NCBI GenBank assembly: GCA_010645155.1
Contig: CM021316.1
Span: forward strand, 10,291,368 to 10,355,367
Length of the DNA stretch: 64,000 nucleotides
Source: Tigriopus japonicus
Taxonomy: Eukaryota; Arthropoda; Copepoda; Harpacticoida; Harpacticidae
Reading direction: 5' to 3'
Numbering within the stretch: the first letter of the stretch is position 1; each line of letters opens with the position of its first letter. The translations under genes were made by a program, and so were the position numbers. This document shows positions 41,109 to 53,900 of this stretch, piece after piece. Below the pieces are notes generated by a model. It was not told the DNA's origin and made no database searches. It saw only the letters and a list, made by a program, of their open reading frames with translations.

Positions 41109-44100
41109 TCATTGGCGTTGCTCCAACAATCGGATTTTTGTCTCGAGGAATGAACTGATCGAGCTGGCAGCGTGTAGTAACGAATAGCCCAACAATAGCC
41201 CCACGTAGCCGCCAATCTCGGCCAACAACGATAATACAGGGTACAGATGGAGCTCTTCGCTTCGCATCACCCGGGGTTGAAAATACAGCGTGATCTGAGC
41301 GAGTCCATCCGTGCGCGTCTTTATGTTCTTCCCGCTCAAGCTGACCGACAAGACCTCGCAGGGCACATTACAGTCTTTCAGCTGGTTAGTAACACGGTCC
41401 CACGCAATCCAGAAGGTCTCGTTGATAGCCTACATAGATACAGAATGAAGATGGTCATTGAGCTTCTGACCCAAATATTTCTCAAGGGGTCAGCTTGATT
41501 AACCGAACGTTAGTTTTTACCGGCTGAGAGGTGCAAATTTCGGCTTGACTCGGAAGAAAAGGCACCACGCATCCGGAGGTGTTCAGCATGACCCGTTCCA
41601 AGGTGGAATACATGCATTGGTCATAGATCTGACGGGTACAAGTCTCTCCATGAACGGAGTCCGAACTTGGTTGAGGCAATGTGCTGATGTCTTCATAAGA
41701 AGCTTGATAGTAGTGAGCTTCATTTGGATGAAAAACGTAGCCCATTCGACCATTGAAGTCCAAGAATTGATTCCGTTTGTGCAAGTAGGCTTTGGCGGAG
41801 TACGTTCTGCTAAAAAATAACCGAGTGTAATTAATTCAGAACCCCTCCCAACCGCCAGAACAATTCCGAGAGTACTGTAGATATTCAATCACTTTAAGTG
41901 AGGGCATATTAACTTGCTTTTGGCAAAAGGGCCTATTTTCGATGCCATGTTTCAAAAAGTTGAGGCCGCAAATGTTGTGACTCATAAGAAAGTGAACATC
42001 GGTGGTGGGTCAAAACAAGTGTTAAACAAATACAGCATAAATAGTGTTTGCTCGAGCCCAACATTGTTCGGCGCCACTCTTCAACTTGAAGACGACAAAT
42101 CAAGTGAACGAAAACATCTACTGCTCAAATGAAATGGAGACTTCGAACACGTTTGTTTCTTTAGAACGATTCGAGGACCTCGCCTACACCTCTGAATAAT
42201 TGGACACCTCTGAAAAATTGGATATTTTGGTCGAACCGAGTTATTGGCTTTTTCGTCAACTGAAACGTTTTTCTTGAACGTTGGTTGATTCAACGACGAG
42301 TTTATTCTATGTAATCATTCATTTGGAGGATTTTCTTTCATGACACTTTTGAAAATTGCTGAGTGAAGATATAAAAAACTCGATCTTTATAAAATGTAAA
42401 TAAATACTATTTATGCACCTGCAAGTAATGGCCAAGATCCGACATCACTCGTTTCATTTTAATTGACGCCCTCGGTTCGCCAATAAAATGAAACTCTCTC
42501 CGCCGGATTTTGGTCATTACTCTCTTCATTTGTGGGTGCATATGGCATTTTTTTTACCAACTTATCCGTTTTGGGACCTCCCATACAATTCTTCAACCCT
42601 GAAAATCAGTTACAAGTAATTGTGTGTTTCAGATGAGATGTGTAAAGGCATGATTCGTTCAGAGGCAATAAAGTAATTGAGAGGGTAATAATTTGATTTG
42701 TAGGGCAATGAAGTAAGTTGTAGGTAAGTAATATTTTGGCTCTGACCTCTTTGGGCTTGGAGGAAGTCTCATAAAAGGAGAAGGTGGCCATTAAACATCT
42801 TTCAGATATACTCTTAATTTTTCGTAATGTTTTTGATTCCATTCAAAGAGCTCTTGTCTTTGAGGATTTTCGGCATCTTTTCATATTAAAAGCCGCTGGA
42901 GGAGCTGAGTCGAAAGAAATATGTACTCAATCAATTAAATATTAGAATTAATAACAAAAACTTGGATCTCAACGGGTAATAGAAAGCAAATCGGGATTGC
43001 CATGGGTAACAAAAAAATGTCAAACACGAACTAGAAATTCGAAGCAACGCCAACAGAGAGTTGGTTGTATAGGGTGCTTACAACAGGGAACAAATATGAA
43101 GGTTTAAAATCAAGTTCTGTAGATTTAACTCGCTAACTCGAATATCATGTGGAAGCTCCTTCTAGATCTGGGGTCGGCAACCACTTTTGAGTCAAGGCCC
43201 ACAAATTTGCTTACATGTTGTCAGCGGCCCACCAAACAGACGTTGGTAGGTTCAGGGGCCCACGAATTATCGATCAAAGCGCTTTGGGTCCACATGTTTA
43301 GTACTATGGATGTCTTGCGGGCCCACTATCTTGTACTTTCCCCATAGCCTCTGGGCCCACCAAAGACCACCCTTGGGACCACAAGTGGGCCGCGGCCCAC
43401 CGGTTGCCGACCCCTGTTCTAGATCAACTCCAACTCGAACCCTTTTGTTATTTCTCGCGAGTTTGTAATAATGAATGGAAAAAATATTCATGTACTAGAT
43501 GAACCTACGAACGAATTGTGATGTAGTAGATCCCCAAAGATTTGACCTCTTCACTTGGGTACCACGTGAAACATCGGCCAAACTTTCGATGATATTGAGT
43601 CACAACGGAGTTGTCTGTTCGATTCAACTTTTGTGTCACCTCTCCTTTCTTATTTTGCCCAAATGTCCGAATATTGAAGTAATAGATGAGCTCATTCAAA
43701 TCCAAAGTGACTTGATTAAAAAGCTCTCGAGGCGTGATCCCACTCTGATTGCTGGTCCACACAAGATCTCTTTTGAAGTTATAGCGTTTTACACTTTGAA
43801 TCCCATGGGCCTAAGGATGGTATGAAAAGGTTGAACAATGAATTTTGAGTTTTTCCAGAGTTAATATCTACCTGAAGAAGGGGTTCTTTGTATCCATCAT
43901 CGCCATCGGGACAAATAGTGATGGCTGGAAAATCCGCTTCGCTTTGAGGCAAAACCCGAGAAGCAAAATATGTAGGAACTTCCAAATACCTCCAAACGCA
44001 TCTGCCGGTTTGTATAAGTAGCAAGAGAATTAATGTTCCCAATGTGATGGCAAAAATGGTCTTTTGAACAATCTTGAGAACTTGAATTGTTCTAGGGCTT

Positions 44101-44198
44101 GAAGGAGAAAATTGAGGAGAATATTTCGAAGTCATCGATGTCTTTGAGCTGGTTATGGACCAACATTCAAACGATATTTTCCTTTCCGGCTTCGTCAT
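41109..44198 (-). CDS. DEG/ENaC family sodium channel (pickpocket/ASIC-like)
   Basis: Four exons, 44198-43872, 43810-43509, 41809-41521 and 41429-41109, join in frame to 412 aa. Two membrane helices bracket the chain: the first at about residues 40-62 (IFAITLGTLILLLLI), followed by the family FPAITICPDG. The second is near the end in LLAEIGGYVGLLLGYSLL, which carries the Gly-Tyr-Ser form of the GxS selectivity filter. Cys-rich extracellular motifs (GETCTRQIYDQCMY, NTSGCVVPFLP, DCNVPCEVLSV) fit the palm and thumb regions. The 412 aa are shorter than the usual 500 or more, so the finger domain is reduced or one exon in the 1.7-kb intron was missed. These channels conduct Na+ and are gated by acid, peptides or touch; the ligand here is unknown. 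Confidence 0.85.
43168..43416. mobile_element. hAT-type MITE in a DEG/ENaC intron
   Basis: A 249-bp element has 15-bp terminal inverted repeats (left CTGGGGTCGGCAACC; right complement CAGGGGTCGGCAACC, one mismatch). It is flanked by perfect 8-bp direct repeats TTCTAGAT at 43160-43167 and 43417-43424. The CAGGGGTCGGCAACC end and 8-bp duplication are hallmarks of hAT transposons. No transposase frame, so it is non-autonomous. Its GC-rich body differs from the AT-rich flanks. Confidence 0.9.
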
Positions 44199-44494
44199 TT
44201 TTGATCACGGTAAATTTAGTTGGGTGAATGAAGTTGACGGAACCATGAACTAGGAGCGACTACCCCGAAGCGTCATGTAAATCTTGTTGGCATCAAATAT
44301 TGATGAGTTCCCAAGGCTTTTCTTTACCACCTTCGGCGTGTTATGTTTCGTTCCAGGCAATTCGAGCAGGTTCAAAGGTTTGGTTTCGTTCCACAAGCTC
44401 TCCAGAAATTCAGGTTGTTGCCAACTTAGTACCAAGTTTAGGATCAAGCATGGACGACTCAACGAAGGATATATTACAAAATTACGGCCTTGTT

Positions 44495-44596
44495 ATTACA
44501 ATGAAAATTCAACGGAGCATTCATTAACTGCATTGCAATAACCTCTCATTTAGCACAATGACAGGCTTAAGCTGTACTACTGTAATACGTCCTGAG
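44495..44596. repeat. dispersed repeat B, copy 2
   Basis: Aligns with 32963-33063: TACAATGAAAATT(A/C)AACGGA, then TTGCAA(A/T)AACCTC(A/T)CATTT, a second ACAATGA, and CGTCCTGA at the right end. The terminal inverted repeats seen in copy 1 are degraded here. Confidence 0.6.
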
Positions 44597-45126
44597 AAAT
44601 TAAGGTTTTTTGGATCAAGCCACCAGAGGAACCTGCGAGATAAGTAAATTCTTGAGAGACAGTTGGTTTCAAAATCAAACGGTAATGTTGGCAAATTTTT
44701 GTGATCCAAATCATGCTTAAAAACCAGTTTCACCCGTTGCCGTGCTATTGAGTGCGGTTTTGCTAGTAGCTTTCCTTACTAAATGTGATGGTCTGGCCTA
44801 AATCAATAATAATGATAATGATTTAAAAGATCCGGTCGTTGCAATGAAAATCAGATTTATCGAGGAGTTCAAAGGACCATAAACTTTATGCCATGATAAC
44901 AAATTTAAATCTTCCCATTATAGGTGTCTGATTTTTTTGTGATTTGTAAAGGCGGAGGATTAGAAAGAGATTTCCGCTTATTTCTTTTCTTTTATTTCTT
45001 TAAATCACATTCAAAAGTCTACGAGGCCTGACCGCCTAGCCTGCTTGTGCCTTGACAATACATGAGCTTGACACCATGGGATGTGAAGGCATGAGCATCG
45101 GGTTCAAAGTTATGACAACAGAAACT

Positions 45127-45494
45127 CTATAGCCTGTGTGGGTCCAAAAGTGGTTTTGGGGCCTGAAGCCTCCGACTCAACAACTTTATGAATTGGTCGT
45201 TTTGCTCCAGTCGATCAATAAATGCCATAAATTGTGGGTCCTGAAAATGGTTTGGTTGCGTGTGGGTCTTTCTATATCCCGGATCTAGATTAATAATATC
45301 CGTGTTTGATGTATTTGTGAAGTGCAATTTTGTTTGGCGAGCTTAACAGTTAACACAGTCATATGCGTAGTCAGTGAAATGGAGAGCCCAAGGAAAAAGT
45401 GAATAATTCCAAATTTAGTGGAATCTAGCCCTTTAATCCTTCTATCTGTGCAGAGGAACAGTAGGGTAGCCAAAATGAGAAGATAATCAAGCAT
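45127..45494 (-). CDS. doubtful small secreted-protein gene
   Basis: A frame from 45494 starts MLDYLLILATLLFLCTD, which resembles a signal peptide. A second frame ending at 45127 reads DPQFMAFIDRLEQNDQFIKLL and more. A 3' splice-like TTTTCAG (minus strand) lies between them, but no donor joins them convincingly. I do not recognise either piece. Confidence 0.2.
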
Positions 45495-46079
45495 TTAGTG
45501 GGGTGGTTTGTTGAACCTTATCAAGAAATAAAGGCACAAAAGTATCTAATGACAGTTACAATAAGGTACTTCACTTAAAGCTAATGTGTTGGCTAAAATA
45601 ATATACTTTTACCTACTTAAGATGACAATTGTTAAATGAGTGACAAAAAAACATCCATTCCTTTGTCATCTCCCTGCCTCTCTAGCCCGCGCTTTCGCCA
45701 CCCAAATGACCCAACATATTCGTTAGCATATAATCTTTTCTATGATCACAACCCCCATTTTCAAAAAGCCTTCATAAGATTGAACCTATCAATGCAATAC
45801 AATATCTGACTGAAATTTGGTCTTTACCACCTTTTTGTTTTGTCTACACAGGGTTGCGTCATTTACTTGAAAAATGTAATTAATTACAATTACATGTTTA
45901 TTACAATTTTTTTCCAATTCTTCCATCTCGTTTCATGAGCGACAGGAAGCAAATAGTTAAAGTTGAAGGAGTTCATTGCAATTACTATTACTCCCTATCC
46001 CTATGTCTACAGTTATGGGTGAAATTGCTCCACCGGCCGGTACATTTAGTTCACAGATTATTATTATTAATTTTTTTTT

Positions 46080-46091
46080 GGGGGGGGGGGG
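46080..46091. repeat. G12 homopolymer after a T run
   Basis: Nine T followed by twelve G bases. The exact length is likely unreliable in an assembly. Confidence 0.8.
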
Positions 46092-46154
46092 ATTTTTTAT
46101 ACCGCTACAAGAAATTGGATTCCCTGTAAAGAGAGTAAATCATTAATATAGTTT

Positions 46155-46229
46155 CTATAATTAATGTTTATATGAAATTTCATCTGCCAATGAGTTACTG
46201 ATCAAATTTCATATAAACATTAATTATAG
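46155..46229. repeat. perfect 26-bp palindrome arms
   Basis: 46155-46180 and 46204-46229 are exact inverted copies (CTATAATTAATGTTTATATG start) separated by 23 bases. Likely a foldback MITE remnant. Confidence 0.8.
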
Positions 46230-46514
46230 TATGCACCTACGTGTTTGAGTGGTAATGCCCAATAAACCCAATAAACAACATAGAAACTATACATATTAGA
46301 ACAAAAAGATTAGAACAAAAAGCTCGTACAACTAATAACCACTAAAGCTTTTGTTTTAAATACTGTTCATTGCAAGATTTTTTCCATTTCTCTTTGGATA
46401 CATGTTGCAATATTCATGTATGAACATGGAGTCTCATTTTAGATTAGGTCATTAACACCATTCGAGACGATTGCATAGTACACGGTTATGAAATGGGTTG
46501 AGGTGAGGACACCT

Positions 46515-46615
46515 GAGGCTAGTTTTTTAGACACAAAAGATCGATCTCAAGATCGTACTATAGTACTCTTAAGTCCGATCTTGAGATCGATCTTTGCGTC
46601 TAAAAAACTAGCCTC
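46515..46615. mobile_element. foldback element with about 40-bp arms
   Basis: 46515-46555 and 46576-46615 are inverted copies with one mismatch and one single-base indel (outer end GAGGCTAGTTTTTTAGAC). The centre is 20 bases. No coding capacity. Confidence 0.8.
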
Positions 46616-46753
46616 TGAGAGCGACCGAACCTGGTACGGTTGCACTGAAAAACTGGCGTTACAACCATCTCCCTTTATCCTCATAATTTTCTAACATGAA
46701 ATTAATGGCTTTGTTCATATTAGGGATGGACGAGTGACTGGTAATGTTGTTAA

Positions 46754-46984
46754 CCCTCATGCACCCGAGGCAACATTAAGGTCACATTTTTTTAGGGATG
46801 TTAGAGGGAAAAAAGGTAAATAATCATATATACATGTAACTCGCCGGTTTTGCCCACATACCACCCACCCAAAGTCTTTTCAACCTTTCGTTACGAACAA
46901 TTCTGACGTTAAATGTCATGCCAGATGACAGAGACAGTACGATGAAAGTAGCCAAAAATCATTTATTGCTTGGGTCTAAGAGGG
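46754..46984. mobile_element. piggyBac-type MITE
   Basis: A 231-bp element is bounded by TTAA on both sides (46750-46753 and 46985-46988). Its ends are inverted: CCCTCATGCACCCGAG at the left, and the complement of the right end is CCCTCTTAGACCCAAG. TTAA target duplication with ends starting CCCT is characteristic of piggyBac transposons. No transposase frame inside. Confidence 0.7.
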
Positions 46985-47041
46985 TTAAGATAGGGCTAAT
47001 GGAAAATTGAAGTCACAACCAGTCACCTATATTTTATTGTA

Positions 47042-47203
47042 TTTCGGGGTATTAGTCTTCGTCGGGCATATAAAGGAGCCGAGCCTCTAACAGCTTTTAA
47101 AGCAGGGTTAGATAAATTTTTGAATACTATTCCTGATCAACCCACTATTCAAGGGTTGCATAGATATGCCATCAGTAATTCGTTGGTAGACCAAATTTCG
47201 TAA
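47042..47203 (+). pseudogene. 3' tail of a non-LTR retrotransposon ORF
   Basis: An uninterrupted frame to TAA at 47201-47203 reads LRRAYKGAEPLTAFKAGLD and then KFLNTIPDQPTIQGLHRYAI, ending NSLVDQIS. The FK.(G/R)LD.FL..IPDQP pattern followed by NSL.DQ is a common C-terminal ending of reverse-transcriptase ORFs in arthropod LINE-like elements, recalled rather than searched. Everything upstream is missing, as expected for 5'-truncated insertions. Confidence 0.5.
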
Positions 47204-50200
47204 AAATATTAATTGTTTAAATTATTTCATTTATGATTTATTTTTGCAGGGATTCACATTCCTTGCAATGGTAGTAAGAAATCCGCAACCAACCAAAAAA
47301 AATTTTAATGAATTTTATTTGACAAAACGTGACAAAAATGACAAAAACATTAAAACAATTATTCTTAATAAAATTAACAAAATTTCTATACTTTAATGGG
47401 CAATATTTTATACCAAAATTCGTGGCCCTTTTTATAGGCATCGCCGCATAATCTGTCTCTTTGTCGATTTGTGAAGACGGGTGCCCAAAGATCTCTTGAT
47501 CACTTAAAATTTCTTGCTTTGCGATTTAAACGCCATTTTCTTTGTTGATCTTACATGTACTCAAGGATTTCTAGAAATCATTCCATCAAAGACCTTAATG
47601 TACTAAACGTCATATTTTATAAAAATATTTTATTTTTTTCTTGTGGGGAAATCACATGAGGAAGAGGAAAACCACTACATGTTCACTTTCCAACCAAGAT
47701 TGATGACGTCTACAAACATTGTTAAGCTGCTCATTAAATTTATATCAGCATCGAGCTCAATTGTTCTTCAAACAGTGAGTTCCAGTCACAAAAAAGCGTA
47801 GTAAAGTGCGCTTCATTTAATGTAAAACATACTCTATCTCAATTACGCGATCCAGGACCCGTTTCTTGTACGCCGTGAACTCTTATCGACGTAACACGTA
47901 ATACTAAAACTTGGCTCAAAAACAATAATACGGTATCAAAAGCCCAAATTAGATGAAAAATATAAGTAATCATTAGAAAATTCCTCTAACCTTGAAAAAT
48001 GGACAAAACTCGGAATACTTCGAATTGAAAATGAGTGAAAACTTTTCCAGACTAAACAAACAAAACCACCAAAACTAAAAAGTATGTCAGTTGATAGTTA
48101 ATCATACGCTTGAGTCACAAATGATATTGGATTGGGTATTTGCCAAGGTATGTTGCGTGCATTATTTGCACAGTTTTGAAAGGAACGTTTTAGAATTTTA
48201 CCGGGAAAAGTTTGAAAAAAGAAAAAAAATGGACTAAAAATAACCAAGTGCATCTGATATTTGTCTTGAGATCAACGGCACACTTCAATTAGTCTCCTCT
48301 CTGACTTTGATTTCTTTCAATCAATTAAACTAAAGATTCGGTGTGCCAACCCCTTAAATGCAAAACTGACCAATCACACACAACTCAGATGCAGGGAGGG
48401 ATTTTAATTCGCTCCTATTGGCTCTCGCTCATCAATCATCCTTAAGTGAAAGTATTTGGAACAAAGAGGGGGTTGCAAATACGAAACATGACGAAGCTCG
48501 TGCAATTCCAACGGATAATTAACTACATTCAACCACTGACGGATTTGGTCTTCTCCTCAATGATTTTATGATATTCGTGTTTAGCATCATAAATCTTAGG
48601 AGTTCTTGACAAACTCTGTGCCCAAAAAAAGAGAATATTTTCAAATATCTTTTCTAGATTTTTGTGCATATACGGTCCTTTAATGAACAGCTGACTGGGA
48701 GGTCACAGTACATAAGACTGGGAGGTCACTTTACTAATACAGCCCCCAAAATTGAACCCTGACACAAAAGTTTGACCCATTTTCCAACTTCTCAATGTAC
48801 ACTGGACACCAAAAACCAGAAATTATGTGTTGCAAAGCTCAAAGGTTGCACGTATTTTCTGTTTCATTGGTTGCGCTTAAAGGACTCTACATCTAATGAA
48901 TCCATACATAGAAATGTTTTCTTCGATATGATAGATTCTCAACCAGAGGTGGTTGAATGGGGTTGGGCAAGACATGGAAGCCTCCGCTCAAGCGCTCAGT
49001 TGTGGATTTTTTAAGAATCGAATTAAATTCAAGTAAATGATTTTATCTTGACAAGACTGATTAGACAGGCATTTAAGGATGTCGTTTCCTGAATTTTAGC
49101 ATGATATGTTCCCCGCTCACGAATAACAACGTTTCCAAATTTGTAATAATTCAGTCCTATGAGAAGGCTCTTTTTGGCACATAACTTACAATTCTCATGA
49201 CAATGACTGGAAGGCATGCATGAAGGCATGCATGGTCCTCAAGCATATTGCAACAAAGGCTACCGTTGTCGTTTTACTTCTTCTTAAAGAGGCCCTTGAA
49301 ATGCTGATGGCCAAGTTGGAGGGCACGGGGCACATTTGTTGTAGAGTCTTAAGCCAAGTTTGCATAATCATCACATGGCATTCAGGCTTTTTCAATCATT
49401 TGACAACCTAATGTTTCTAATCAATCACCCGAGAATCTCTAACCAACGATTTGAAGCTGACAAAAGGAATTCATTGTTATACGTGGAACAAAGACGAAAA
49501 GTGGGTTTCACAAGAGCAAGTTGTTTCTACGTTAACATATTTTTTTTTTGAAAGTATGTTTGGAAATCCTAAAAGGAATTGCTCATCATTGCGTTTCGTT
49601 TTGTAAGTAAGAGCTCTCGACTCACTACTTGAAATGTTAAGGTAATTCAAATGAGAGGCAAACGTTCATTTCAGAGCCAGGTCAGAATTACAATCCTTAG
49701 ATATGCTCCAAGGACCTTAGTGAGATTTAAGGTTTAGGTGATTCATTGAGAATTTACAATGTACGCAAGAAAAGCAATTTCGACTTGATTCTGCTAAACT
49801 TACATTATTAGCTAATATTCAAGAGATATATGCGTATTAATTCTTAGATCCTTCCGGTTCAGTGAGGGATCAACTATTCGTACAACAGGATCAAAAAAGT
49901 TTTAGCTCGAGAACAACTACTGCTGCTGTTTTGGCTAAAAGTAACAGAGCCATCTTTGTGGATTTTGAACTTTCCGATTTTTGGCTTATATTTTTTGACT
50001 GTGATTGAAACCAGGGTGAGTCTCTTAATGTGTTTCATAGTGGGATGTAATGGTGTAAATAAAACATGTAAGGATGTTAAATTAATCTCTTAATCTCAAA
50101 GCTCTTAATGTGTTTTGGCTAGGTTCTCAAAGATTCGTTAATCTCGTAGATGTTTAATTGAATAACTTTTATCTATCCTAGACCTTGAGAAGAGTAGTTA

Positions 50201-50936
50201 ATCAAAGATATTCCTCTTGTCAAGTATTCAAAATAACATGTGTTTGGATTTTTTTCTTTGCAGGGGATAAAGCTGAAATCTACAAATGGGACAGAGCCGG
50301 AACCTGTAAAATACTCCTCAAGAAGACAAATTATTTTCCTTACTTATTTCTAATGTTTTTGCAAAATTTAGGTCATGAAAAATGGTACCTTTTACTTTTC
50401 TTAAATGCTTACTCGTGCAAGGTATCATATGCTTTTCAATGTCATTGATTTTTGGATTTGAGAGCCCACTTTCTTACAGCCCGAATAGTTTATGGCCCAA
50501 AAATATCTAAAATAGCCAAAATATGTTACAAATGTAGTTAAAGCTAGTTGTCCCGAAAGTGGGTCAAAGAGTTCGTTTCCAAGTCATTCTCTTTGTTTTG
50601 AGAAGGTTCTGTTTGTGGGCCTTTGTTTGCCTCTCTATGCTTGTCAACGTGGTGAAAACTACACAGTATAATAGCTTTAACTAACTTAATATCCCGACTC
50701 GAGTGGCATTCATCACATTAACAATACTTCTGACATGGGTTTAGTAAAGCGTTTTTTTTTAAATTGTATTTCCTCCGAAAGAAGGTGTAATCATATAGGA
50801 CAAAGGGGGTTAAGTTCGTGTGGGTTAGAAGAACGAAACAAGCGGTAAACATAAGAGCATTTTGTTCCCTCTCGCACGCACGGATACCAGGTAGGCAGAT
50901 CGATCTCCGGGGATTGATAGACAGTCTTGGCTGTTT

Positions 50937-53900
50937 CTAGCAATGACCTCGATCTTGGACTCGTTTCCTGGGCGCGGCTCGAATGATGTCATCCACGCGC
51001 AAGATCATTTCCGCAGCCTCCGAGGCCGAGAGCAGCACTTGTCGCTTCACCGAGAACGACTCCGTGATGCCCAATTGGGCCATGTCGCCCACCGAGCCCT
51101 CGTTCATATCTAGGATCAATGAAACAAGAGATGAATTGAAAGATCGAATTCGGATGTACTTGATACAGAAGACAGGAATAAGCGAGGCAAGTTTGCTGGC
51201 CTTTTCTCCGATCCTCGTGTAATAAATCTTTTTAATTTGTCAAATTTAGAGATTCTGGTAGCCAAAATGTCTAGCGCCAATAAAAAGAGAAGCAGAAAAA
51301 GGCGCCAAAACACGTGAATTCTTGTGGTAGAGGAATCGAAAGTTTTGGTTTAATTTCCCCAAAGTAGTATTAGGAGTTGACAGTAGTCATAAAACCTTTT
51401 ATATTCTAACGCCACAGGGAAATCAATCAAATTGCATGCGAAATTCAATTATGTTCGGTAATCAAATTTGCCTTTGGAGAGTTTAAATTCATTTTTTCTT
51501 AATGAACGCACTTCAAAGACTGCCTTTTTTGGTTACTTGTTACACGTCTCTTTTTTTGGCTCCTCTGTCGATCCTAAATGCAGTTTTCCTGCCCACACCA
51601 TTATATAGCAATTATTTGGACCGATCAGGCCAAAACCGCCATCAATTCTTGGACAGGTTAATTTTCAGGATTAATGACCATTTTGGGCCTTAAAAACATG
51701 CATAACCTTCCATAATTGCACTCGATACAATGGAACAAATTCACTCAGGTGAAGTGTCGCAAATTCAGCGTCAGGTATGCTAACTACGTAATGCACCAAA
51801 CTCCTTTATCGTATTGATTGGAAAATGCTCGAAATAGTCTGTCTGCCCTTGGATACTGGAAAAATATCCAACGGTCTTTCCAAACCTAATCGGGAGTCCC
51901 CCACTTCAGACTCCACTTACTCCATGAATTCATGCATTCAATCAATCAATCCAACTAGCAAACTAACCACTCGCCAATCTGGAAATATTTCACACCCAAA
52001 CGTACCTAATCCCATGGTGACTTTGCCCTGAGTGTGCAAGGCTCGAAGTTCGGACACGAGCTGGGCCGAGTCATAGCCGCCATTTTCCGCGATCGTCGAC
52101 GGCAATTGTCGCAATGCAGTGGCAAACGACTCCATCGCTCGGGCCTCTTTTCCCGGGGTCTCGGCCGCCTTCTTTTCCACGGCATTGGCCATGAGCATTT
52201 CACTGCATCCTGCAATCAATCAATCAAAGAAACTATCATCCATTGTATAACCCGTTGACCTCTGATCCGAACTTACCCCCGCCAAAAACGGTTCGCGTCT
52301 CCTTGACGGTGGAGGTGAGGACACACAGAGCATCATGGAGGGATCGTTCGGCCTCGTTGATGATTTGCTCGGTGGCTCCGCGAAGCACGATCGAGCAGGC
52401 CTCGCCCAAAGGCACGCCACTGAATTTCAACAGCGTGTGGTCGCCAATATGAACCTGTTCGATCAGATCGCATTTGCCGATCTTGACCAACTCCGGGTTG
52501 CCGAAGGTCGACACGATCTCGCCACCTGAACGAATATTGCAAAGAGTATAACATGAAGTCCTTCGTTCTATTTATAAAACTTCAAACAATATTCAGATTA
52601 CCTGTGACGAGAGCCAGTCGTTCGATACCGTCAAAATCGGCGTGTTCAATGGCCATGACGCCCTTGTCGGCAAAGAGTTGCTCGGGGTAGTTGTAGATGA
52701 GTTGTCGATTGACGAACACGTTGATATCGTGCTGACAGATCTGGTCCACTTTGTCCTTCATCTTCTCCTTCTCGGCCAGCTCGATTTCGGCCACTTTGGC
52801 CACATTTTCGACCCGCACTCGCGATCCAAACACCTTGATCTTGTCCGTGTCCATGGGCGTGTTGGCGATCAGGATCTTGGCATTCTCCACTCGTTGAGGT
52901 TGGTGCACTCCGGGTTTCTTGTCCAACAGGAAACCTAAGGGAAAGAAGGCGAATAGTGACTTAGAAAGGAGGTTGGATTTGGGTCATTTTGAACGGTTAG
53001 AGAAAGGGAGCACTACAAATTGGCCTTCGCTTTCTAGAACGATATGGCCTTTAGTTTCGCGACAGAAAAGGTTAAAAGTTCACACACTCAATACTGACCA
53101 TCTGAAAGGCGTTTGGGCATGATTATACATAGACTGTATTCTCAAAATGATCGATTCAATGCTTACCTTCGTCCAGGAAGGACTCCTCGAGAGTCCCTCC
53201 GGGCACCTTGATGATCTGAATGGCGTCGAGGTTGCCGGATTTCTTGAGCCGCATCACGGCGTCCACGGCCATCTTGGAGAAGAAATCTTTGTGTTGAGAC
53301 AAGATCTTGGAGCTGAGCGTGGTTCGAGCAATGTTCATGAGGTCCTCACGGAACTTGTCGGCATCGGATCCGTGATCCAAAGCGGCGCCTTCGAGGGCGC
53401 TTAAGGCCACTTTCGAGGCCATTCGCCATCCAGCCACCACGGTTTGCGGGTGAATCCGCATGTCGATGAGTTTCTCGGCCTCACGGATCAATTCCGAGGC
53501 CAAAACCGTGACCGAGGTGGTGCCATCGCCCACTTCGTCATCTTGAACGCGTGACATATTGACCAAGACTTTGGCCGCCGGATTATCCACGCCCACGGCT
53601 TTCAAAATGGTGGCACCGTCATTGGTTACCTACGGAGAAGAAGAACAATTTGGTAAAATGAGGGCAGGCAGGGCTCGAGATGCCATTGGACAAGAACCAC
53701 CGAATTGTCTGGATGGTGAAGGATCCGGATTTGACGAGAAAGACACTGATAGGGGTTTTCCGGCCAAGATAATCGAGCTCGTGTTGAAAAAACTACGTAC
53801 TTGCGGCTTTATGATGCTAAAGGGAGAAGTAAAGCCTTCCCAATACTAAATTGAAATGAGCTGGCCGCCTCTATTTATATTCATAAAAAGTATGCAAACT

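Larger units (their letters stand above)
44199..50936. other. gene desert with mobile-element remnants, about 6.7 kb
   Basis: Contains a repeat B copy, two near-perfect palindromes, a piggyBac-type MITE and a LINE tail (each listed). Minus-strand frames at 44480-44250 and 45494-45127 look partly coding but cannot be joined into a gene. From 47.2 to 50.9 kb I see no supported feature. Confidence 0.5.

Noticed and set aside
43147..43491. Open frames across 43.1-43.5 kb
   Set aside because: They sit in the hAT MITE and its flanks; their GC-rich frames have no family and cross the element border.
44250..44480. Minus-strand frame just upstream of the DEG/ENaC gene as an extra exon
   Set aside because: It ends in a stop before the channel start and no splice joins it in phase; kept only as a note in the gene-desert entry.
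48772..49551. Several 60-80 codon frames
   Set aside because: Random-looking composition, no start context, no similarity.
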